A stretch of 64,000 nt of DNA from Haliotis asinina (lineage: Eukaryota; Mollusca; Gastropoda; Lepetellida; Haliotidae), in assembly GCF_037392515.1 (NCBI RefSeq), contig NC_090280.1, forward strand, positions 60,587,504 through 60,651,503. Direction: 5' to 3'. Positions 1 through 12,829 of the stretch are shown here, one piece after another. Each line of letters begins with the position of its first letter. The stretch's first letter is position 1. The translations under genes and the position numbers were made by a program. The notes below the pieces were generated by a model. The model saw nothing but the letters and a program-made list of their open reading frames with translations. It did not search any database and was not told the DNA's origin.

Positions 1-277
1 TGTTGTATTGAGAAATGATAGGTAATGAAAGCCTTGTGGCTGTCGACATCTCTCTTCTCGATGTCTGGATTGTAGTCGTGGCTGATTCTCTTGCAGTATA
101 ATTTAAGTCGCATTTGTGACAAGTGTCAGGTCAGCCTGCAATGTGTTCCAGAATGCCATGCTTCAGTAGCCATACGGCCTAACTAGGTGACTGTAGGCAG
201 CTAAGCTAATGGCAATGGTCAGGATGCATTAATTTCTGTTGACAGCAAGGTCTCTATTTATTCAATGTACATAACTC

Positions 278-965
278 GTGGAATGCATAAAAATCCTCGA
301 TAAACCCTGTTCCAGAATGTGTAGGATAATTGATATAACTAACATATTTTACATGTGTTCTAGATATCCTACTGCTCCCCGAAGGTACAGGCGAAAGATG
401 GAACACGGTGATGCAAATCCTTCTTGGTACCTCAAAGATGGGATTGATATACATGGGAACATCGCTTCCACAGGCGCTCGATTTGCAGCTGAAAAACACC
501 AACGTTGAAGGAGTTGCGTTTGATGCCTGTGTTATCGCCTCTGAACGACCAGTTCAAATTCTCACCTTTGTCACAAGCGACTCAAAACACAAATATGATT
601 CCCTCGTTCAGAGAAATGACGAATTGTCTAAAGGTGTTTTATATTCCTTAAGAGAATTTACTGATGAAAAGTTTAACATTGTCAATGGGGTATTTGACTT
701 AGGCGTTCTAGAGAACGGAGCTGGTTTTGAAGATAAAATGAAGACCCTGAAGGAGAAGTCATGTCGTTATGTCAATCCCAGATCCCTTGAAATGAATCCC
801 AGCAAGTGCAAGAATTTATGCAAGGCCTTCTTCGTGGCCTCAGCTGTAGACCACACCTCTAAACAGACATCTTCAGACAAAATAGTTCTGCTAAAGTGGA
901 AGGAGGTCATCAATAGGTTGTCAAGCTCAGGCATAACGATGCTTGGAATGAAAGGACAAAAGTGA
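278..965 (+). pseudogene. Unrecognised gene-like fragment
   Basis: Two overlapping open frames look protein-coding in composition. One ends around position 508 and contains SWYLKDGIDIHGN. The other runs from about 411 to 965 and contains SERPVQILTFVTSDSKHKYD and KAFFVASAVDHTSK. The coding signal passes from one frame to the other near 480-510, so the stretch does not read as one simple exon. It is either a decayed copy or an exon model I cannot resolve. A possible downstream piece follows a splice-acceptor-like CTCTTCCAG at 1842-1850 and stays open to about 1985. I do not recognise the family. The end of the long frame (VLLKWKEVINRL, then GITMLG) vaguely recalls uncharacterised transposon-associated proteins of invertebrates, but that is only an impression. 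Confidence 0.35.
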
Positions 966-3635
966 GTGTGCCGTAAGAAAATCAACATTGATTAGCCCAT
1001 TATCATTAATTTCTTTATTTGCCCTACCAAATTCTGCTCCCTTGAAGGCCCGGGTTGGATTAGACGTTCATTAATCCACGGCTGACAAAATGCCGAGTAT
1101 CGGAATCTTGGCTGATGCATGTCATCATGCCCCTTTTGCACAGATTGATGTTGATCATTTCATTCACTCCGTTGCTTGGTACAGGCTGACAGACCGGCGT
1201 CATAAACATAGAATACTGATAACTGTTACGATCAACATTGACCAATGGTCTAAACTGACCTTTTGGCACACCACCTTTGACCATGACCAGCCATGATGAT
1301 AAATAATATATTTTCCCGAAATTCTCTTAAAAAATATGAAAAGTGCCATTAACGTAAAGAAGTTAGTATGTTTGGCCACGAATACACGCTGTAAGTGGAT
1401 GGCAATCATGAAGCATGAGTTTATCGCGATCAGCCCTAAACAACTGAATGTTATTCACTTTTCAGAAACGACACCCTCCCATGCAGTATTGACTTCATCG
1501 GAGACGCTGTCCACTCAGAAGTTGATGTAAATTTTGAAGAAATATTTCAGAATGATGGTGATTATAACGTTTTCATTTGCAAAATGAACTTAAAATATAA
1601 ATCCACAAACAATACAAAGATGTCCTGTATAATTTTGACAAGTGTGAAAACCTACAGCAACCAAATTTGTAGGATTATTTATAAAGGTGCAGTGTGGCTA
1701 GAACAATTGCAAGCTGTTACAGTACTAAAACACCGCAGGACAAGTAACCACATCAATTTTAAATCCCCAGACCCTGGACAATGGTCTTTTGTCTCATGTA
1801 CACTGAATCTTTAGTTACCATTTCTCATTTCTCTTCCAGGTGAACCCTCTGCCGGATATGTGCCATGTTTAGAAGATTCAGGTCGTCAACAAACGTGGAA
1901 TGAAGTTCAAGAAGATTCGTTCAAGCACGATATCCGTACGGTATTCCTTCCAGTGCCATACATGGATGATGTATTACTCTCCTGAGTAGCTTTGCCACAG
2001 CTACAGCCATTGTGAGCTACTGACATTATTCAAATATATTAAACGAAATACGGAAACCAGTGTTCAACCCAAACGTCATAGCAGACATTTCAATGGGTTT
2101 CTGAAACTCTGACACTAGGAAGTGTCACCACAATATACATACATAAGTATACACAAAAGGAAATCAACATGCCCCAAAGAGCCCCATATAGAGACTACAA
2201 AATAACTACCATTTTCCAAACGCATTTGACCCATCCAGGCTACTATTCATAATTACTCAGACACCTACATGTCTAAATTATCATTAATCAACTATCCCGA
2301 ATCAGTATGAGAAATACCAACACTAAATGTTGGAAGCAAACCTCCCCTCATCTACCCCATAAACCGTATCTTCTGAGTGGTCGTCTTCCCCTTTGCACAT
2401 ACAAAAGGGCTTTTTTCATGTGAATCATGGTACCCTTTCATATCATGAAATGTAGTATGCCTACATGGCCGTTCAAGACGATAGAACCTGTGAATGTGCC
2501 GTCTGTTTCATCCCTATACAAAAACATGGCGAGGAAAAGACTGTCACGGCGACCGAGACACACAGTTGGTATGCAAACAGTTGGCATGTTATCGGAGATC
2601 CTCAAGCATCAGCTTCGGTTCTGTCTCTCACGGGTAGACCTGTCCGGACACACCAACAAACAAGTGCTGTCAGTTTCGACCAAGATTGCACCCCGATTTA
2701 TCGAAACAAACAAGTTTTTTTCTCAAATTTCAAACTGATTTTAAATGTGTAACTCAACGGCAATGTGACCCGTTACGTGAGGCGTGAACCCTTTCCCACG
2801 AGCCCTCTTTGAAACAACTTAAACCCAACAGACCCAACACCCCGAGATGTTTCATAGTATTAATATGTTGCCACTAACCATCACAAAAGAGCTCATGGCA
2901 AATCTGATTGCACGTGAACGAAATCCGGTAGTTCGATAAGAAGCAAACATCAGTAACTTCTCTAGAGTGATGATTACTACGTTCATATGAGGTTAAGAAG
3001 TGCGGCCATTCTCAAGATTATTTGGATACAGTCTTCAAGAAGCCCCAAAAGTATGAATAAAAGAGCACAGTGTCAGTGTATGGTGTAATATCCGCAAAGT
3101 GCGGAACATCCTTAACCCTCGCCCTAACTCAATATATAAGACGCTGCAACTGGCATTGAGATACACATTCCATGTTTGATAAAGTGCTTGTTCCAATGCA
3201 TGAGGGTGTTGTACAAGGGAATCTCTCTAGTGTATTTTGCGACCCATAATGTGTAACACATCTCTTTAGGATTGCCATCCGGACTCCGGGTATGAAAAGG
3301 TAGAGTTGTTTTTGCCTATTGACGTAAGAAACCCACAACGACTCCTGCACAAGGTCGAGTTTAGAGGAATGTGAGAGGTACCGGGTTTCTGCCCCGCCCA
3401 ATCAATCAGAAACAAAAGAAATAGACTTTACTCCGATCGGACAACCCTTCTCGGTGAATCCCAGTAACGTCGAGCTGACAGTAAGTCAGTGATTATACTG
3501 TTTGTTCTGGTGATAGCAAGATAGGTCTTGGACAACGTGTGAGGGGTGTTGAGATGTTTTTCACGTACCTTATTCTCATGTTTGTCTTATAAAACCTTAC
3601 ACATATTTTATCCATGTTTGTGTTTTATTAATATT
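966..3635. other. Intergenic, no gene seen
   Basis: Only short open frames without recognisable motifs occur here. A possible continuation of the upstream gene-like fragment lies at 1851-1985. Nothing else can be supported. Confidence 0.5.
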
Positions 3636-3641
3636 TATATA

Positions 3642-3838
3642 TACTACAAACAAAAAGTATGCATGGGAACACCCTAAAATGTGATCTCATATATGAACCT
3701 AAATATGTATACTCTAAGGTAAATGCAACTTTTTGTGCTTAATGTGCACTTTCAGGAGTTTGAGTGAAATGAGTGCCCATTGATCACACAAAAAGATGCA
3801 AATTTTAGGGTGTTCCCATACTTTTTGTTTGTAGTATA
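3642..3838. mobile_element. Tc1/mariner-type MITE
   Basis: The 197-bp stretch begins TACTACAAACAAAAAGTAT and ends with the reverse complement of the same sequence. The shared terminal inverted repeats are about 36 bp and continue into GGGAACACCCTAAAAT. The left arm differs by an extra GCAT. Both ends are flanked by TA, the usual target duplication of the superfamily. There is no coding capacity. A longer relative with matching ends lies at 7085-7698. Confidence 0.75.
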
Positions 3839-3956
3839 TATTACATCTTTAAAATATATGTGTAGTTACTTTTATATTCGGATTTTTACTTACTTAACCT
3901 GGTTGTCTCTTTGTAATTAGAGTCCTCGTCAAGTTATAGCTTTACCACGTATACAA

Positions 3957-4330
3957 CGTTTTTATAAAATATAACTTTATTCTTGTTTCATTACACTCTT
4001 TACATAGACGACGCTGTTGTCAACTTCTATAGTCGACTGCCATAGTCGACTTGTATCGGTGTTATATACAGACTTATATAGACAATATACTGTATTTGGA
4101 TCTTTTTGCATAAATAATATATTGACAGAATTTGAATTATGTAATCGTATCATGTGTTTATGTTTTACCATAAATACTTTTAATAGAATTGTGTAGTTTT
4201 GAATGTGTCTTACCTTTAAAAAGACTGTTTTTAGTATGTAGTGTCAGTTTTGGAAATAGTGTAATTAGTACTCGGCGTCATTATTGAAGGGTCAAATGGT
4301 GCATAGTTCATTGAAATATGATGCACTTAC
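3957..4330. repeat. Diverged direct repeat, left copy
   Basis: This segment is similar, with gaps, to 6176-6610. Shared stretches include ACTTTATTCTTGTTTCAT versus ACTTTACTCTTGTTTCAT, a shared CGACTGCCAT, and AATATATTGACAGAATTTGA in both. The two copies bracket the Tc1 remnant and about 0.5 kb of other sequence. I do not recognise the family. Confidence 0.45.
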
Positions 4331-4339
4331 AAATATTGA

Positions 4340-5670
4340 AAACAATTCAGCTCATATGAAGGTTTATTGTGTTAGCAAGCGGGACACATGAAAGCAAGTG
4401 ACAAAAATTCCTACAGTACCGACAATCATGAGCTGTATAGACCACCCCTCAAAAATGAAAACAACAAACATTACTCAGTCAGTGCATCAATATCGTGTGT
4501 AACCTCCTCGAGCTTCCACGACACATGTGCACCTATTCATCATGCTCCTAATCAAGTTCATGAAGTAGGCTTGTGGAATTGCATCCCAGTCCTCCAAAAG
4601 AGCTCTCCTTGGTCCTGCAAGATCCAATGGTGCTGGATGGCGACTGTAAACACGACGACCCAGTTCATCCCACGCGTGCTCAATAGGGTTGAGGTCTGGT
4701 GAACACGCTGGCCATTCTAGACGCTCTACATGCTGTTCCTGAAGGAATTCCGTCACCAGTCTTGCCCTGTGAGGCCAAGCATTGCCATCTTGCAGTGTGG
4801 AGTGTGGAGGGTCGACCATAGAAACCATGCATGGCCTGCAAGAAAGGTACTGCAAGAGGAGCCAAAATTTCATCCCGATAGCGCTGTCCTGTCAGATTAC
4901 CTTCAATGACGTGTAGTGATGTTCGACCAGAGGAGTTAATCCCTGCCCGTACCATGAGGCTACAGTTGCATCTGTAATTCTTTCTCCATTACGATGGTAA
5001 ATCCTCTGCCCACCATCATGGAAGCTCAAGTTGAACCGACTTTCATCAGTGAATAAAACTGAAGACCACTGACGTTGATTTCACCGCCCATGACGTCTAC
5101 CCCATCTCAAACGCACATGCCTATGACGTGGTGTCAATGGTGGGCGAAGTGTAGGCCGCCTGTACTGAAGTCCTGACGCCCTTAATCTTCGACGAACTGT
5201 GCTCCTGGATATCCTTACATTGTTGAATGTTCTGTCTGGAGATCAGCAGAATTGAGGTACCTGTTACGTAACGCAGTGTCTATCCTGACTGTGACTGTGG
5301 TGACTCTGGGCCGACCTGGACATCGTGCATATTCCACAGTCCCATTAGCTCTAAATCGTTGCCAAAGTCTACCAATTGCACTCTGACTCACATTAAATCG
5401 ATAAGCCACCTCTCGCTGCGTTTCCAAGAACGCTGCAGCTTGACCTCTTTCAGCAGGTGTCAAAAAACGTCTCATAATGAGGACCAAATTCAACCATCAA
5501 ACTGACAACTGATAACAGCAACAAAACAATGCGTACCGACGTGTAATCATTTACACATTTCACACGTCTTGAAAAGCACGTGCAACCCATGCGCGTTGAA
5601 TTGCATGTTGCTTTCCATGTTAATGAAATTAACCAATCCGCCGCAATTGTGATATGAACTTATTAGCATT
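4340..5670 (-). mobile_element. Decayed Tc1-like DNA transposon
   Basis: The minus strand encodes a broken Tc1/mariner transposase spread over several frames. The N-terminal paired-like helix-turn-helix lies at about 5493-5260 (MRRFLTPAERGQAAAFL, then IGRLWQRFRANGT). The first catalytic aspartate sits in FTDESRFNLSFHDGG near 5060-5030. The second sits in LQDGNAWPHRARL near 4790, and the final glutamate in SPDLNPIEHAWDELGRRV near 4690. That order and the PDLNPIEHAWDELG block are typical of Tc1 DD34E transposases. At least three frame changes make it inactive. Short inverted similarity near 4385 (ACATGAAAGCAA) and 5610 marks the likely ends, but the exact termini are unclear. Confidence 0.85.
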
Positions 5671-7080
5671 AAAGATGACAAAAACCTCATTATTATGGCC
5701 TGGTGTCTTTGTCAAAGCTGTGAAAAAAGGTTATGAAACATTGGATATTTCACTTGAAATATTATTATAAGTGATTTATCGCTTTTATCAAACAGTATTA
5801 AAATTGGCTTGACCTTTCAGTAATGACGCTAAGTATATAGATTCAGTGAAATTAATTGACTGTTTGGTCTCACCGGTTATTTAGACGTTTCTGTCTTACT
5901 TTATCGTCCAACAGGCCTGTGCCCATTTCTCCCTACCTAACCCAACGTGTCAGCCTTCAGGTTTTAACTAATTGCTGCCTACGTTATTGGCAATCTTGGC
6001 ATCTGGTCCCTATCCTGTCAAAGTATTGTTTCAGATTGATTTTCACTTGTTGATCAATAAGTAGCGTGGCTAATACGTTTACCTTGACAATAAATAATCC
6101 TTATCCAGGTGGATGGAGCGATTGCTGTTTTGTAATGTTTCTTAATGTCATTAGCTGATAATAATAACACGTTTACAAGTTTTTTAAATAACTTTACTCT
6201 TGTTTCATAGCATTCACGTTTTATTGTGCACTACTCCCTGGGTAGACGAGGTTGTTATCGACTGCCATGTCGCTTTTTTGCTACAATATTTTTACAATTT
6301 GATGTAGAGAACATGTTTTGAATATTTTATAGAGAATATATTGACAGAATTTGAATTTTGTAATCCCAGCATGTGTTAACTGATTGCTGTCTACGTTTTT
6401 GGCAATCTTGGCATATGTGGTGGCGTTACAATATATTTACACTTTTTAATAGAAATTGTTTAAATTATGTAATCATATCGTGCGTAAGTTTTAACACAGT
6501 ATTGTACATGTATTAACAAGGACGTTTTGATAGTATGTATTATGATTTTTTAAATTAATATAATTCCTTACTCGCTTAAGAAAGTCAGCATCTCTATGAA
6601 ATATGACCAAGATATTATTAGAAAATTGATCACAACGCTACTTAACTGTCCTCTTGTGAAATTTACTTTGATGTGATGCGTTTACATATTCGCATAAACT
6701 AGGATTTGGTTTACAATTTTGGCCAGAAGTGACATTCACAACATGGTGGCTTGCAGCATCAACACTTGATACATGGCTACATAACCAGACGGTATCTGCG
6801 TTTGGGACTATTAGCAAAAATAAATTCAGCGTTCTTAGCAAAACGTTAGCAGAAAGCATACCTTGCCTTGACCCCAGTCGATTCCACCTGGGGAAAAGAA
6901 TTAGAAAATACTGTGCAGAACTAACCTGATTCCGCTGTTGCGTTCCTATTTGGAAAAAAAGGTCACCTTATGCAAAGAAAGTGTTCACAGTACACTGCAT
7001 GTCTTAACAGTTTTTTCATTGCCTTCCTGTTTCCTCTATTTGTACGGTTTGCCAGGTAATTTTTAATTATTTAGGTTATT
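5671..7080. other. AT-rich intergenic DNA with the second direct repeat
   Basis: The stretch holds the right copy of the diverged direct repeat (about 6176-6610). It also holds a short repeated phrase (ATTGCTGCCTACG near 5969 and ATTGCTGTCTACG near 6384, each followed by GGCAATCTTGGCAT). No gene is seen. Confidence 0.4.
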
Positions 7081-7084
7081 GTAT

Positions 7085-7698
7085 ATTACCAACAGAAAGT
7101 ATGAGAACGCCAAGCACAATAGTCTAGTGCATGTGGAAGACAGACTTCCCATGCAATTGGTGGCAATATTTGATTTAGAAGAAGCGTCTTCAACATGCCA
7201 CACCGCAAACCGTTAAGCGCACTTCCAATGCATGGTTACAGGATTGTGAACGCTGCTCGCCGTCTTCGGGTGTCTTCGTTCACAGATTGAGGGACGGATT
7301 CCAGGCCACTGATAGACTGCAGGACATACCTCCCTCCGGAAGGCACAGAAAAAGGGGGAGATGACAGATATGTCATCGGAACCGATTCACAATTGACAGT
7401 GCCCTGTTGCAACATGCATGGGATGTGTTCCATATGCACTAAGCTATTATGTTTGGACGCTGGAATCAAACCCGGTGCTGGTGTCTTTCAGCACCCTGTA
7501 TTTCGCTGTTTTTGACAGCGTTCATTTCACTCAAACTTAACGAACACTGGATCACCTGCTTATCTGTATGTTCCAACATGTCGTTTAAAGTGTCCTTTAA
7601 GCACATTTTACCTTTGAGAAACAATAAGCTCACTATGTTTAAGTCTATACATGACTATCAAATATGAGGGTGTTCCCATACTTATTGTTCGTAGTATA
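7085..7698 (+). mobile_element. Internally deleted Tc1-like element
   Basis: The ends match the MITE at 3642-3838: left TATTACCAACAGAAAGTATG, right the reverse complement of TACTACGAACAATAAGTATG. Inside, around 7258-7370 on the plus strand, a frame reads HRLRDGFQATDRLQDIPPSG, which matches the DNA-binding part of Tc1 transposases (normally RFQATGRLQDRPRSGRP). The catalytic domain is missing, so this is a shortened non-autonomous copy. It links the MITE to a Tc1 parent different from the 4.3-5.7 kb remnant. Confidence 0.75.
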
Positions 7699-8058
7699 TT
7701 TATTGTTTTGTTTTGGGGTGGTTTTCTTGCTGTGTTTGTTTTCTTCCTTTCTTAACTCTTTCACAATGTGTCAATAAACATTCTACATTTATTTTGTGTT
7801 ATCTTTCATCATTATTGCCTTAAATGTACCGTAAGCGACGATTACAAGGAATTAGTTTGTTTTAACCCGTTGTACGCATTTTGACTAAATATACATGTGG
7901 CCGGGACGAAAATATTGTTACATCCGTCAGTTCGTCATAAGCGTGTCGATATACAACTGTACCATGATGTGCGTGTTTGAATATGTAAATATTTGGTGTG
8001 GGTTCTTAATCATCCTGATGACATGCAGTGTCAGTAAGTGATATACGTTTATATGGAA
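7699..8058. other. Intergenic, nothing seen
   Basis: The sequence is AT-rich with no motif or credible open frame. Confidence 0.5.
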
Positions 8059-8059
8059 G

Positions 8060-8218
8060 TAGGGCCTGTGTGGACGTTTGTGGCTAAAGCGTCCGCTCAT
8101 CACGCCGACGGCCAGGGTTCGATTTCGCACATGGGTAAAATGTGTGAAGCCCGTTTCCGGTGTCCTCCGCCGTGATACTGCTGAACTATGCTAAAAGCGG
8201 TGTAAAACTAAACTCACT
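8060..8218 (+). mobile_element. tRNA-headed SINE
   Basis: The head looks like a tRNA, with an A-box-like TGGCTAAAGCGTCCGCTC and a B box GGTTCGATTTC. A conserved body follows (ATGGGTAAAATGTGTGAAGCC, written here as positions 8132-8152). The tail GGTGTAAAACTAAACTCACT is also used by the headless SINE family in this window. Confidence 0.75.
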
Positions 8219-11200
8219 CGTTCATCTGGAAATCACAAAGTGTCAGGATTTTGTATAAGATTTGGCCAAGTAAGCGCAAAAAGGTTATTGCGCTGTTCAC
8301 TGCAAAGAATACTATTAGGCGTTCTGTATACTCGGTCTCTACTTTCGTTTTCCTAATGTGGAATGTAACTAATACACTGGACGTTGCAAAATACCAAAGT
8401 GGAATTTGACATAATGTTCACAATAACACACTGTTTTTATCCACAATTTAAGCGACTTCGTGGTGCTAACACTATTTACACCCGTAACCAAGTCATAAAC
8501 ATGGCGTAATGCGAAATATGACGAATCTGCGAAATAGTTTCAAAATTTGCTAGTCAGTTGGGCTAGCTCGTGACTGAAAGTTACAACAATTTACCACAAA
8601 ATAATTCACTACAGAAGCCCGAAATCTGAGTGTAGAAACTACGTAAATTACAAAAATAGATGATGATAAGATATTTTCGGCATGACACGGGTGGGGAAAA
8701 TATGCAGAACATCTTTATCAGGCCTTAGTCATGATGATTTCAAAGTGTATTATAACTTAACAAGTTGGAGAGAATGATACATTTGCAATATGTCAGTGGC
8801 TGTGGAGATTCACTGGCCCGACTGAATTTTTAGTAGCCATGGATATTGGGCCAGTGGCTATTTTGCACACCGAATAGGACCAATGTAGATATTGGTAGGT
8901 GTGCGAAAACGAGGGTGCAGCTTCTTGTTTTATTATCAGTTACGTCGCTTGGTCTATCAACCGAAAGATAAAATACAATAAAATCTAGTTTATCCAGCTG
9001 GTGACGCGAATATACGACTCGTAGAGCGAGACATATAGGGACATTATCTAAACACATTAGAAACACAGTATTACCTCTGTCAGTGATGAGAATGGAGAAA
9101 TGACACACAGGCTATGTCTTGCAACCTGAAGGGACCTTTACTTCGCAGACACATGTCCTTTTCCTTTGGGGGAACGGGACATGGACAGGCCAGACACAAA
9201 ACCTATGTGGTAATCGAAACTGTCTCGAGTTCTTGTGCAGTTCGTGGACTGGATTTACGGACAAGCTTAATAAATTTGTTTCTACTTCGTTTGTTTTCCT
9301 GGAACTTCAACCACATCAAGTGTACCCTCCACTGGCTTCTGGTATCTAGGAGCATCAGACCACAGTTAGAAATGGTTTTAGTCTTGGTTGACACATGTCC
9401 CGAGTACTTAAACCGTTTATGGCATTATCGTTTATGACATTATGTGATTGTTTAAAAACAGATGAAAAATATATATCGTCATATTGACAGTACAGAAAAA
9501 CATAGCTACCAGAATGGTGATGCCTCTCGTGAAGGGTTTGGTATGGATAATGCCATGAACGATGAGAGACTCAATTATACGCATGCGCATTTGTTGAGGA
9601 AACGGCTATCAGGATCTGAACGAATGTATGTCCGACAATCTTGCGGGCGTATTTAGGATATTGTACGTCCGCTTTTCAACATTTTTAGGAAATGTCAATG
9701 TAAATTGTTCATGTTTTAAAACAATGATACGTGTATACAACAATAATATCTTAAACACTGAGATCATATTTCACGTCCCTGGGGACGAGTCTTTTTGGAT
9801 GTTAAGGAACGAGTGGTGACAAATGTGTTCTTCATTGACAACACAGTGTGTATTTTTATGCTTCAATAACAGAATACAAAAAAGACCCCAAAAAACAAAT
9901 GGGAACATGTTGTTTACATTGGATGTTTAGTGACGTGTAATGGAAGCGTTATCTACAGAGTGAGTGAGTATGATTAAATTCCGGGTATTTAGGTAGGTAT
10001 GAGTGGTAATCAGAAATCCAGATGACGTCAGTCGTGTGATGGGAACGGAAACAAAGGACGCATCGATCCGCTGTTTTGATGTGTAAACAGATTATAGCTC
10101 ACGTATACGACATCACTAATTACACAAATCCTGATATCTTCTTGACACATCTAACTTAGCTCGTCCGACTCGTTTTGAAGAACACTCCGTGACAATAATC
10201 ATCTTACATTGTTGTGTGAAGTACTGGATTCTGACTCTGTCAAGGCAGATAAAGAGTAATAAAGTATGATTCACAATATTTGCTGACGGAACATTAAGTG
10301 GACTTATTTACCCGGTTAACTTAGAATGCTCGTCACATGGTTTCATTTTCCGTGCAGGAAACTTTCAGCTGTTAGAAGCGCGAGTTCAGCCACTTGAAGT
10401 CGTATTTTGAGATACTTGTAAGTACAGTTGATTAATTAGTATTTTTTAAAGTATTGTGACATCACGTGACACAATTCCATTTTTATCATATTTTATGCCG
10501 CATTGGGTCATTTTATGGTGGACGGTTTTATGGTTCCATAGGTCAATAATTGTCACGACGTGGCGCGTCCATGTTACAAAGGTCTATTTCTGTTTGTTGT
10601 TTAATCTGCAGTTACACAGATACAACTTGGCGGTTTCTGTCTTTGTTGTTGTTTTTTTATTTTTTGTTTTGTCTTTTTTTTCAAAGCACAACTTTCCACT
10701 GCGCAGGTTAAGGGAATATTTTACTACTGACAATCACGTGTAAAGAGTTACGCATTAAAAGAAGCAAATGTATCCATTACTTCGGAAGCTGTAATATCTG
10801 ATCTTCCGATTAGTTTCTCCGCAATCACCCGCGACTAACTGGCTTAACAATATATATTTAGTTCATAACTTTTCCGTAAAAATACCTCTTTCGTCAACAT
10901 CATTCAGAATAGCGGGGACATGCATGGAAATATTTGCTGTACAATGTTTTACATGGCAGTACAGAAAACACTCAAATTGTGCACACAAGATATTTAGAGG
11001 AGGTTACCATGTACTGGGAACGTGGAATAATATTCTTGACAAAGTGTGTTAGGTTTTACGCTGCTTTTAGCATTATCCAAGCAATGTCATGGGAGAACAG
11101 AAATGGGAATGTCCGGAATCTAATCTTTGACGACCAAAAGCTTCAGCCACAAGGCTATCCCACTACCCCAACAAATGATGAAATGATCAGCGATTTCCTT

Positions 11201-12065
11201 ACAACCTACCACGTTAGTTGTGATATAACGAAGCCCTGAACAGTGTTTCACTTATGTCATAGCTGACAGCTTGGTGTGGAGAAAAAAAACCGGGAATCAC
11301 GAGGTCTTAAATGTCAACTACTTGACATCCCGTACATATAACAAAGGAAAGAAAAATTGTAGACGACATGCGTGTAATGACTGTAGGAATAAAGAACAAA
11401 GAAAAAGGATTTAGGAAAGAAAGAGCTAGAGGAGAGAGAAAGATATGATCAAACATTGGTTTGCGTCCATCTATATTAGTAAGGAGGCCCATTTTTAAGT
11501 AAGTTTCGTCTTGTCCCCATAAATGAACTTTTCTGTGTTGGGATTATATTTTGTTAGAGTAATAATTGGCAAATATGGTAATAGTCTTATTGCAGTTGTA
11601 TGTTAATATATTACACATAGAAAGGTGGTTTAAAAGAATATTCAAATTTGGGTCGCCAAGAAGGAAATTATTCATAGGCATGACTAATTTAAGTAGACTC
11701 TACCTTCAAACAAAATATGAATCCATGAGCACTGGGGGCCTGGCAGACCAGACCTGGGACAACATGGAACGTCTTGTGAGGAACATTTTGAAAATGTGGG
11801 TATCAAGGACGCCGACCATTTACCGATAGACCGTGTTCACCACTTGAGAATGAGATTAAAATTAAAGAGTTGTTTAATTATTTTGTTTGCTTTGCAACCC
11901 CATGTATGTGGCGTTACTCCTTATATAAGGAAGTGTCATTCTATGTGTTTTCGAAAGGATGCACTCTCTTTTGGATAATGATGTTTTTCTGTCGGAGTCA
12001 GCACTCCTGTAATATTTGTTTCTGTATTTTGCCCAAACACTCGCCAAATGATAACGTTACTTAAG
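8219..12065. other. Intergenic, decayed sequence
   Basis: No gene can be supported. Short open frames at 8830-9108 (-), 9114-9437 (+), 10456-10743 (+) and 10934-11239 (+) lack recognisable motifs. Around 11740-11850 a frame contains DADHLPIDRVHHL, which faintly recalls the ERAHR region of LINE ORF1 proteins. It could be an upstream piece of the non-LTR element that follows. Confidence 0.4.
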
Positions 12066-12556
12066 ACTAAGATTCTTTAACACCACGTCAGACTTTACAC
12101 CAGCTTTACAGCTGAGAATTATTTCATTGAAGACGAATCTGATCTGGAAAGGCTGAATTTACCTGATTTATATACGCTTCGTGTTGCACGTAATTCTCAA
12201 ACCATTGTCGTTAACAGGTTTGGGATGTTCCCGCTAAAGCTGTGCAAAGTGTGGAGATTGTGTATTGGAAATGGAGCTAAACTAGGTGAGTGAGGCGACA
12301 GCTTTATTTTTATGTTGGCAGAGGAACACGTTTAGTTGATCATGGCTTTGTTTCAGTTAGTCTTTTGAGAAATACTGTCTGTTATTTCTCTGACAGATTC
12401 CAGTCATTTACCAAATTGAATTGAATTTTGACAATTTAGCTGACGTCCCTCATTACAACACTAACAAAAGTATCGTTACTGAACCTTTAATAATATATAC
12501 GTATAATGAGGTTAAAACTGTTCCTGAACAACCTCACTGAACATTCAAGCTTTCCT

Positions 12557-12786
12557 GGAGTGAATGAGTGTAGTTTTACGCCGCACTCAGCAATGTACCA
12601 GCTATATGGCCTCGGTCTGCAAATATGATGCATGAGCATCGATTTGCGCAAGTGGGAAACGATGACATGTATCAACCAAGTCAGCGAGCCTGACCACCGG
12701 ATCCCATTAGTCGCCTCTTACGACAAGCATAGAGTCGCCTTTTATGGCCAGCTGAAGGTCTATTCTACCCCGGGCCTACACGGGTC
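12557..12786 (-). mobile_element. Headless SINE copy with target duplication
   Basis: The reverse strand carries the family with the (ACTC)n tail: TAGTTTTACGCCGCACTCAG at the left and TCTACCCCGGG at the right. It is flanked by an 11-bp direct repeat CAAGCTTTCCT at 12546-12556 and 12787-12797, which shows insertion by target-primed retrotransposition. It appears to have landed inside an older LINE. Confidence 0.85.
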
Positions 12787-12829
12787 CAAGCTTTCCTAGA
12801 TTTATCTGTAGTAGACACTGATGGTGCAG

